Shown one piece after another: positions 7,666-13,761 of a stretch of 17,268 nt of DNA (within the stretch, counting starts at the first letter, position 1; every line of letters starts with the position of its first letter). The notes beneath the pieces are model-generated. The model made no database searches. It was not told the DNA's origin and saw nothing but the letters and a program-made list of their open reading frames with translations. Position numbers and translations under genes: made by a program. This DNA comes from CAYWMD01 sp964458575 (GTDB lineage Bacteria; Verrucomicrobiota; Verrucomicrobiia; Limisphaerales; JADLHS01). The stretch spans positions 1-17,268 of the forward strand of contig CAYWMD010000091.1 of NCBI GenBank assembly GCA_964458575.1, written 5' to 3'.

Positions 7666-7694
7666 CCGGAACGCGAATTGTTCCGATTCGCAGC
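7666..7694. repeat. 29-nt palindromic repeat, copy 1
   Basis: Begins CCGGAACGC and contains a stem GCGAATTG (7673-7680) / CGATTCGC (7684-7691) around TTC, then CAGC. It matches copy 2 at 15713-15741 at 24 of 29 positions without gaps; all five differences are transitions. It lies 12 nt beyond the rhombosortase stop codon, between that gene and the C92 peptidase gene. Confidence 0.7.
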
Positions 7695-7706
7695 GTCGCA
7701 CAGTTC

Positions 7707-8375
7707 TCAAGTCCGGCGAGTTGACGACAACTGGCGCACCGCTGCAAAGGTCAGCATCACCACCAATCCGCCCACGATGCCGCCCGCGTGCGAAACGGCG
7801 ATAGGATTGCCCATCAAACCAAAATGCAGAAAACCAAACATTACATGTCCGCTGATCGCTTCGTAAGCCGCCTTACCGACTACCACGGCGAAGGTGATCA
7901 GCCCAATTCGCCACCCCGACGAATGGCGCGGCTGCGTGGTCATCATCTCCACCGCTGAAACCGCCATCAAGCCGTGTGCGATACCGGAGAGGCCGCACAG
8001 TCCGCTGGTCGAAATCGCCGGCGTCGTCAGCCAGGACAGCAGCAGACTTCCGACGGCACTGCCAAGGACAAATGCCAGCCGGCGTGCAACCTTGCCTTCA
8101 AGCAGACTGTGGTAGAGCAGAAAGAAGGCGGCGGCATCCAACAAGAGGTGATACCAGGTGACGTGGACAAACGGATGCGTCAAGAGCCGCCACCATTCAC
8201 CGCCATTCACCGCGGCAGGCACGAAGATCATGGCCTGCCAGAACGAACCAAACAGAACCGACCCGCTAAACACCAGAATCAAGCTGGCAAAGATTATCAT
8301 CTCGGGCCGTCGCAGAAGAAACGGACGGGGCGCGGGAAGCGCGACCGAATTGGCGGTGGGAATGTGGGCGTTCAT
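7707..8375 (-). CDS. Rhombosortase-like rhomboid intramembrane serine protease
   Basis: A 222-aa membrane protein with about six hydrophobic segments, close to the minimal rhomboid core and to rhombosortase size. Motifs in order are 'EWWRLLTHPFVHVTWYHLLL' (60-79), the nucleophile motif 'GLSGIAHGL' with S130, and 'SHAGGIVGG' with H196, completing a Ser-His dyad. GLSGxxHG is characteristic of rhombosortases, rhomboids that cleave the C-terminal GlyGly-CTERM-type signals of exported proteins. The HxxxN position that supplies the oxyanion Asn in GlpG is HxxxD here (H76, D80). The ATG at 8375 is preferred: upstream extension would run back through the intergenic hairpin and into the previous gene. 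Immediately upstream on the same strand is the VIT/vWA protein with a sorting-like C-terminus, its likely substrate. Rhomboid identity is firm; rhombosortase specificity rests on motif plus context. Confidence 0.85.
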   Translation of the reverse strand: MNAHIPTANSVALPAPRPFLLRRPEMIIFASLILVFSGSVLFGSFWQAMIFVPAAVNGGEWWRLLTHPFVHVTWYHLLLDAAAFFLLYHSLLEGKVARRLAFVLGSAVGSLLLSWLTTPAISTSGLCGLSGIAHGLMAVSAVEMMTTQPRHSSGWRIGLITFAVVVGKAAYEAISGHVMFGFLHFGLMGNPIAVSHAGGIVGGLVVMLTFAAVRQLSSTRRT

Positions 8376-8398
8376 GGCGAAGACTGTTCTTAGAATTT

Positions 8399-8426
8399 GG
8401 CGGGGCAGGCCGAAGCCTGCCCCGCC
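8399..8426 (-). terminator. 12-bp perfect hairpin with UUCG loop between VIT gene and rhombosortase
   Basis: In the transcript, GGCGGGGCAGGC pairs perfectly with GCCTGCCCCGCC around a TTCG loop closed by C-G, the very stable cUUCGg tetraloop. It begins 14 nt after the VIT TAA stop and ends 23 nt before the rhombosortase ATG. No U-run follows on the minus strand, so it is not a classical intrinsic terminator. It may cause partial termination, block 3' exonucleases, or be a dispersed repeat. In the plus direction it is followed by TTTCTCCTTTCC, but no plus-strand gene ends there. Confidence 0.6.
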
Positions 8427-8440
8427 TTTCTCCTTTCCGT

Positions 8441-10543
8441 TTATGCGTTCTTCCGTTTTCTGCGCAGCAACCACGCTGCCCCCAAAACTCCGAGCGGACC
8501 AATCGGGCTGGACCCCGGCACCCCGATGTTCCAACTCTGCCGGTTGTTGGAACTTGGCGGCGATTGCGTTTGCGTTGCGGGAACCGGTGTCGTCTGCCTC
8601 ACGTTCGGTGTCGCGGACGCAAGCTGCATGGGCTTCGATGTCGCCACCGATTCAGCCGCTTGCGGACCGAGATTGGCGAGGGCCTTGTTGCGGATGCCAT
8701 CAAGTTGCTCGCGCAACTTCGCCTGCGCCTGACGCTCGCCGCTCGTTCGCTCCAGATTTTTCCGCGAAATCTTCCAACGCTGATATTCCGCGTCGTTCTC
8801 CAACACGAGGAACGACGTGTATTCAGTCACGATGGAAAAGTCCTCGCCGAGTCGGATGATCTCGGGAATGGCCGGCGAACGGTCACCATTCCGGTCTGCA
8901 TCCTTCAGCAGGCGGTTGACCCGATGCCATGCCCACATGCGGTTGATTTCCAGATTTGTCAGGTCGGTCTTTGGGAAATCCATTGGCGCCGCCTGTTTGA
9001 TTTCCACGCCGTTGACGCTTCCGCGCAGCGTGACGTTCGCCGTGCCGCTGCCGTGGTAACGACCGTAAACCCTCACTGGCGCGCCGAAGTAAAGATTCGG
9101 CAGCTTACTCGGTTCAACGTCGGTCACGTCCACGCCGGCGAACTTGATCTCCAGGTTGGTGGCGAAGGGCCGCATCAGCTTCTGGCGAAACGCCCGCGCT
9201 TGACGCTCAAAGTTGTCGCCGGAGGAAATAAACGCCGCCAGACCACCGGAATCCTCCGCGAGTTGTTCCAGCAACGGACGATTCACGTCGTTGCCAACGC
9301 CGATGCAAAACACGCGCGTGTTGCCGGGGCGTTTCTGGATTTGCTGCAACAACACCGCGCGTTCCTGTTGCTCGGTGAGGCCGTCGCTGAGAATCACGAC
9401 ATTCAACGGCCGGTCGGCCGAGGCATATTTGTAGGCCGTGGCCATCGCCGGTTGGAGCACCGTGCCGCCACGGGCTTGCTGCGTCGAAAGGAATTCGGAC
9501 GCGCGTTGTTTGTTCGCGGCATTGCCCGGCAACAATTGTCCGAGACCGAGATTCGGCGTGACGTTGAACGTCATGACTTCAAAACGGTCCGCCTCGCCAA
9601 GTTCGTTCAGGAACGCCGCCACGGTGTCTTTCGACAACAACAGTTTTCCGCTGTCCGCCATGCTGCCCGAGGCGTCGAGTACGAAAACGTAATCCATGCC
9701 GTCCTGCTTTTGCGCCACGTCCTGGCCCGCCGTCAGCGTCAGGCAGAAGAATCCGTCCTCGCTTCCGTTGCGTGAGGTGATGAGGTCCATGCCGGTTCGC
9801 GGACGCGAAACGCGACAGGCGATCACCACGTCTTGCGCGAGACTGCCGCCGGTGGTTTCGAGATTCGCCTGCCAGTAGGCGTCCGAGTGTTTCGCAATGG
9901 CGAAGCTCTTCCCATGACTCGGGCTTTCCAGTTCCGCAATCGGTACGGCTGACTTCACGTCGAAGCCGATGGCGAACTTGCCCGTCGTGCGCGAGTCCAC
10001 GCCTTTGCGCGTCACGGTGGCGAGCGGATAAACATACGTGGCCGCATCGTGGTCGTAGTCCAGTTCCTGGTAATAGGTGATCTCCACTTTCTGATCTGCC
10101 TCCGGTCCGATGGGAAAGATGCGCATTTCAAACGTGCGATAATCCACCTGCTCCAGCAGACCCGGATCGCGCCGCTGTTGCTTGTAGCTGTTGTAGATTT
10201 CACGGGCGCGCTGTTTCTCCAGGACTTCGCCGACCATTTCCTTGCCGTTGATCCACATGCTGAAGTTCGCGACCGATGCGCTCTTCGGAACGGGGAACGT
10301 GTAGAGCGCCTCGACCTGCCGCTTCTCGGTGTTGTGGAACACCTGCGTCACTTTGGTCACAGCGACGCCGTTGTTAATTGTGACTTGGACGTTGTGCTCC
10401 TTGATTTCCAGCACACCACCGAATCCACCGTCGGCGATCAACAAGCCCGCCGCTCGCGTCGGAGTCGGTAGGGCGATCGCTGCCACCGCAAGGGCGACCG
10501 CGAGGCCGCCGAGGGTTTTCTTGAATGTCGTCGTAGTTTTCAT
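8441..10543 (-). CDS. VIT + vWA domain surface protein with C-terminal sorting-type tail
   Basis: A 700-aa exported protein. Residues 1-32 are a signal peptide (MKTTTTFKK, hydrophobic core, ending near 'TPTRAAG'). Residues about 33-180 form a vault/inter-alpha-trypsin (VIT) domain, including 'TQVFHNTEKRQVEALYTFPV'. Residues about 283-460 are a von Willebrand A domain with a complete metal-binding MIDAS: D290-A-S-G-S, T361 ('RGGT') and D387 ('LSDG'). A Pro/Gln/Ser-rich linker (about 640-672) leads to the tail: 'GVPGSSPIG', the hydrophobic 'PLGVLGAAWLL', then 'RRKRKNA'. This tripartite end resembles GlyGly-CTERM or degenerate PEP-CTERM signals. The ATG at 10543 directly precedes the signal peptide; the frame stays open 29 codons further upstream. 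VIT-vWA proteins are known as dedicated targets in other sorting systems (marine proteobacterial sortase targets, XrtN-system VIT proteins). The putative protease is encoded next. Confidence 0.92.
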   Translation of the reverse strand: MKTTTTFKKTLGGLAVALAVAAIALPTPTRAAGLLIADGGFGGVLEIKEHNVQVTINNGVAVTKVTQVFHNTEKRQVEALYTFPVPKSASVANFSMWINGKEMVGEVLEKQRAREIYNSYKQQRRDPGLLEQVDYRTFEMRIFPIGPEADQKVEITYYQELDYDHDAATYVYPLATVTRKGVDSRTTGKFAIGFDVKSAVPIAELESPSHGKSFAIAKHSDAYWQANLETTGGSLAQDVVIACRVSRPRTGMDLITSRNGSEDGFFCLTLTAGQDVAQKQDGMDYVFVLDASGSMADSGKLLLSKDTVAAFLNELGEADRFEVMTFNVTPNLGLGQLLPGNAANKQRASEFLSTQQARGGTVLQPAMATAYKYASADRPLNVVILSDGLTEQQERAVLLQQIQKRPGNTRVFCIGVGNDVNRPLLEQLAEDSGGLAAFISSGDNFERQARAFRQKLMRPFATNLEIKFAGVDVTDVEPSKLPNLYFGAPVRVYGRYHGSGTANVTLRGSVNGVEIKQAAPMDFPKTDLTNLEINRMWAWHRVNRLLKDADRNGDRSPAIPEIIRLGEDFSIVTEYTSFLVLENDAEYQRWKISRKNLERTSGERQAQAKLREQLDGIRNKALANLGPQAAESVATSKPMQLASATPNVRQTTPVPATQTQSPPSSNNRQSWNIGVPGSSPIGPLGVLGAAWLLRRKRKNA

Positions 10544-10765
10544 GGCGTTGTTTTGTATTTTGTCTCGCGGAGCGCGTTCACGGAGCATCAGTGCTCTGTA
10601 AACCGCACCTGCATGCCGACACGTATCCATGTCCTGTGCCGGCCGTCGCTGTGTTAACTTAAGTTGCTGGTTATAAACACATACGCGTGAGTTTTGCCTC
10701 CGAGGCTACGAGCCTGAATGCTGCTTTAGCTCGACATTAAATGAACGGTGCCATACAAATAATGC
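10544..10765. promoter_or_regulatory. Divergent control region between VIT operon and sigma54 activator
   Basis: The 222 bp separate two divergent genes and should hold both promoters. On the minus strand, toward the VIT gene, two overlapping sigma54-like elements are visible. CGGCACAGGACATGGA (10641-10626) has a near-consensus -24 box but GG instead of GC at -12. TGGATACGTGTCGGCA (10629-10614) has the invariant GG and GC with correct spacing but otherwise weak boxes. Further dyads are a 10-bp palindrome AACTTAAGTT (10656-10665) and nested inverted repeats at 10696-10715 (GCCTC/GAGGC and AGGCT/AGCCT). A small hairpin GAGCA/TGCTC (10583-10596) lies in the probable VIT leader. No GG-N10-GC element faces the activator gene. 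All are by eye and unproven. Confidence 0.4.
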
Positions 10766-12250
10766 ATGGCATCTACCACCAAGCTTGATTCATCCGACCG
10801 CGAGTTTTTTGAGATCGTATTTCAAATCGCCTTCTGCAATCCATTCAGCAGGCAACGTCTCGAACTCGATTCCAAAGTGCTCGGTCATTCGGTTGGCCGT
10901 TCGCCGGAAGGGCATCTGGACGAGTTTTCGTCGCTTGTCACCGCGCGCGTCCAAAAGCTCGAAGCCCAGGGTCGGGCCGACGTGCGGCAGTATCCCGCGG
11001 CGGATCGCGACTTGATGCGGACGGTTTTCCTGCTCGAAGTTTACCACCAATTCTGCCGGGAGTTTGACCAATTGATTCTTGAGCAGGTGAAGCTTGGCGC
11101 ACAGTCGGCGCCCATGAAGTTCGCGGGTGACGCATTGGCGCGGATGCGCCGGCGCGGCATCGGCGCGGTCGAGTCCACGCGTTACTTCGCGGTCTTTTAT
11201 CAACTGCGCCGGGCGTACCACTTCATCGTGCGCGGGCTCATCGGCCAAAGTCCGTGCATGCAGGAATTTCGTCGTCACCTTTGGAACAGCGTGTTCACTC
11301 AGGACGTGCGGCTTTACGATCGCTATCTGTGGAATCGCATGGAGGACTTCTCCACGCTCTTGCTGGGCGAAACCGGCACCGGCAAAGGTCGCGCCGCTGC
11401 GGCCATTGGCCGGTCTGGCTTCATCCCCTTCGACGAAAAAGCCGGCCGCTTTGCCGAAAGTTTCATGCGCAGCTTCATCGCGCTGAACCTGTCGCAATTT
11501 TCCGAAACGCTCATCGAGTCGGAGTTATTTGGACATCGCAAAGGCGCTTTCACCGGTGCGATTGAAGCCCATGAAGGCGTGCTCGCGCGGTGCAGTCCGC
11601 ACGGCTCGATCTTCCTCGACGAGATTGGCGACGTAAGCGTGCCAGTCCAAATCAAGCTCTTGCAGGTGTTGCAGGAGCGCGTCTTCTGTCCGGTGGGCAG
11701 CCACGAATCGGCTCGGTTTCACGGGCGTGTGATCGCCGCCACGAATCGTCCCCTTGAAGTCTTGCGCGGTCGGAATCTGTTTCGGGAAGATTTTTTCTAT
11801 CGGCTGTGCTCCGACGTGATTCAAGTCCCGCCTTTGCGTCAGCGGCTGCAAGAGGATCCCGAAGAACTGCGTCAACTGCTTGAGCACACCATCACCGGCA
11901 TCATCGGCGAACGGGCTGAAGAACTAGAAGAAAGGGCGGCCCAGGTGATTCGCCGCACCGTCGGTGAAAAATACGCGTGGCCGGGAAATGTTCGCGAACT
12001 GGAGCAGGCGGTCCGTCGTATTCTGGTGACAGGAGATTACGCGGCCAGTTCACTATCCGGTTCGCAGGATGTAAAGGAACGTTTGCTCGCGGGCATCCAG
12101 GCCGAATCGCTCGATGCAGATGCGCTCCTGGCGGGTTATTGCACGTTGCTCTATCGGAAAACCGGCAACTACGAAGCGGTTGCGCGGCTGGCCAATCTCG
12201 ATCGGCGCACGGTCAAAAAGTACCTGGAAAAAGATCGCGGCGTGGCCTGA
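10766..12250 (+). CDS. Sigma54-dependent transcriptional activator (bEBP) with novel N-terminal domain
   Basis: A 494-aa AAA+ enhancer-binding protein that remodels sigma54-RNA polymerase. The central domain has Walker A GETGTGK (201-207), the sigma54-contacting loop GAFTGA (260-265), Walker B 'SIFLDEIGD' (281-289), an arginine-finger region 'REDFFYRL' (340-347) and sensor II 'WPGNVRELEQ' (405-414). The C-terminus (about 455-490) holds a Fis-type helix-turn-helix ('GNYEAVARLANLDRRTVKKY'). Residues 1-195 are helical and match no sensor I recognise: not a response-regulator receiver, GAF, PAS or FHA domain by eye. Between Walker A and GAFTGA there are about eight more residues than in NtrC ('FIPFDEKAGRFAESF'), and the usual 'INCAAL' is 'LNLSQF'. 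It is divergent from the VIT/rhombosortase genes, its likely targets. Its stop lies 4 bp from that of mpl, which converges on it. Confidence 0.93.
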   Translation: MASTTKLDSSDREFFEIVFQIAFCNPFSRQRLELDSKVLGHSVGRSPEGHLDEFSSLVTARVQKLEAQGRADVRQYPAADRDLMRTVFLLEVYHQFCREFDQLILEQVKLGAQSAPMKFAGDALARMRRRGIGAVESTRYFAVFYQLRRAYHFIVRGLIGQSPCMQEFRRHLWNSVFTQDVRLYDRYLWNRMEDFSTLLLGETGTGKGRAAAAIGRSGFIPFDEKAGRFAESFMRSFIALNLSQFSETLIESELFGHRKGAFTGAIEAHEGVLARCSPHGSIFLDEIGDVSVPVQIKLLQVLQERVFCPVGSHESARFHGRVIAATNRPLEVLRGRNLFREDFFYRLCSDVIQVPPLRQRLQEDPEELRQLLEHTITGIIGERAEELEERAAQVIRRTVGEKYAWPGNVRELEQAVRRILVTGDYAASSLSGSQDVKERLLAGIQAESLDADALLAGYCTLLYRKTGNYEAVARLANLDRRTVKKYLEKDRGVA

Positions 12251-12254
12251 TTGG

Positions 12255-13649
12255 CTAACGTCTGCCAAATCGCTCCAACAACTTCCCATGAATCCCGCCG
12301 AAGCCTCCATTGCTGAAAACCACGACCAAATCACCTGGCTGCGCTTTTGTGCCCATGTGCGCGACGATCGAGTCGGCGTCCGGTAAATAGGCCGCGTCTT
12401 TGCCGGCGGATTTGATATCGGCCATCAGTTTTTCCGGGTCGAGACGTTCGGTCGGGGCGAGCAATTCCAGTCGCGCCACCTGCGACACCACCACGCCGTC
12501 GGCCTTGGCGAACGATTCAGCGAGTTCGGTTTGAAATACGTTTCGCCGCGTGGTGTTGCTGCGCGGCTCGAAGATGGCCCAGATTTTTTCACGGGCGTAT
12601 TTCAACCGCAAAGCGCGCAGCGTCTCGCGAATTGCCGTCGGGTGATGGCCAAAGTCGTCAATCACGGTCACGCCGCCGGCAATGCCGCGCACTTCCATCC
12701 GGCGCCGGATGCCCTTGAACGTGTCAAACGCGGATTGGATTTGTTTGTTCGAGAGGCCGCAATGTTTCGCACAAGCGACCACGGCCAGCGCGTTGCGAAT
12801 GTTGAGTTCGCCGACGAGGTTCAAATGAAACTTCGCGCTGGGAATTTCAAATTCACTCGCGGTCGGGCCCAGCCGGATGTTCGTCGCGCGTACGGCGTTC
12901 GACTCGCCCAAGCCAAACCGTTTGACCGGGCAGAACGTGACGTTAAGCAACGATGCGAGATTCGGGTCGTCGCCGTTGCCGAGCAGCAGGCCGTTACGCG
13001 GAACCAGCCGGATGAAATGGCTGAAGGTTTTTTGGATAGCCGCGAGATCGGAGAAAATGTCCGCGTGATCGAATTCGAGGTTGTTGACGATGGCGACCTC
13101 CGGCAGGTAATGGATAAACTTGCTGCGCTTGTCGAAAAACGCCGTGTCGTATTCGTCGCCCTCGATGATGAACCACTCGCTCTCCGTGAACCGCGCGCCC
13201 TGGCTCAGATTATTCGGAATGCCGCCGATGAGGTAGCTCGGATTCATCCCGTTGTGCTCGAACACCCACGTCAGCAGCGACGTCACGGTGGTTTTGCCGT
13301 GCGTGCCCGCGACAACGAGCGAACGCTTGCCACGGATGAAATACTCGCGCAACAAATCGGGCAGCGAACAATATCGCAGCTTGTGATCCAGACAGTATTC
13401 CGCTTCCGGGTTGCCGCGCGAAATGGCGTTGCCGATGACGACCAGGTCGGGCTTGTGGGCCAAATTGCGTTCCGCGTAGCCATTCATCACCTCGATCTGC
13501 CGCTCGGCGAGGAACGTGGACATGGGCGGATACACATTTTGATCCGAGCCGGTGACGGTCAGTCCCTTTTCTTTTAACGCGGCAGCGGTGGAAGCCATCG
13601 CGGTTCCACAGATGCCAACAAAATGAATTGAACGAATGCTGCCAAACAC
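12255..13649 (-). CDS. mpl: UDP-N-acetylmuramate:L-Ala-gamma-D-Glu-meso-DAP ligase (murein recycling)
   Basis: Cytoplasmic Mur-family ligase that joins recycled murein tripeptide to UDP-MurNAc, bypassing MurC, MurD and MurE. The 464-aa length fits Mpl (about 450-460). The N-terminal Rossmann-like region 'IHFVGICGTAM' is at 8-18. The ATP-binding loop GTHGKTT is at 115-121. The Mpl signature EGDEYDTAFFDKRSKF is at 163-178, which separates it from MurC. 'DDFGHHPTA' (331-339), 'FEPRSNT' (360-366) and the terminal 'VFSNGGFGGIHGKLL' are also characteristic. Start is GTG at 13649, giving MFGSIRSIHFVG; no in-frame ATG lies closer. It implies meso-DAP peptidoglycan with recycling. It is divergent from the dehydrogenase gene (112 bp) and converges with the sigma54 activator gene. 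No other cell-wall genes are adjacent. Confidence 0.95.
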   Translation of the reverse strand: MFGSIRSIHFVGICGTAMASTAAALKEKGLTVTGSDQNVYPPMSTFLAERQIEVMNGYAERNLAHKPDLVVIGNAISRGNPEAEYCLDHKLRYCSLPDLLREYFIRGKRSLVVAGTHGKTTVTSLLTWVFEHNGMNPSYLIGGIPNNLSQGARFTESEWFIIEGDEYDTAFFDKRSKFIHYLPEVAIVNNLEFDHADIFSDLAAIQKTFSHFIRLVPRNGLLLGNGDDPNLASLLNVTFCPVKRFGLGESNAVRATNIRLGPTASEFEIPSAKFHLNLVGELNIRNALAVVACAKHCGLSNKQIQSAFDTFKGIRRRMEVRGIAGGVTVIDDFGHHPTAIRETLRALRLKYAREKIWAIFEPRSNTTRRNVFQTELAESFAKADGVVVSQVARLELLAPTERLDPEKLMADIKSAGKDAAYLPDADSIVAHMGTKAQPGDLVVVFSNGGFGGIHGKLLERFGRR

Positions 13650-13761
13650 AAACCCACGTTCTCAAAAAGAGCGCGGTAAAATCAACGCGGAAAGAGGGCT
13701 GAAATCAATCCGGGCGATTGGTTGCGTGTGCTTCCAGCGCGAGGTAGCCTTGGGTGTTCAC

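Noticed and set aside
8564..9775. A 403-codon plus-strand open frame opposite the VIT/vWA gene
   Set aside because: Antisense shadow; the minus-strand gene has a signal peptide, MIDAS motif and ordered domains.
10659..10680. Sigma70 promoter for the activator gene using TATAAA near 10672
   Set aside because: The -10 is good, but no acceptable -35 lies 16-18 nt upstream, and the distance to the start codon is about 90 nt.
12531..13577. A 348-codon plus-strand open frame opposite mpl
   Set aside because: Antisense to a clear Mpl ligase; no family features.
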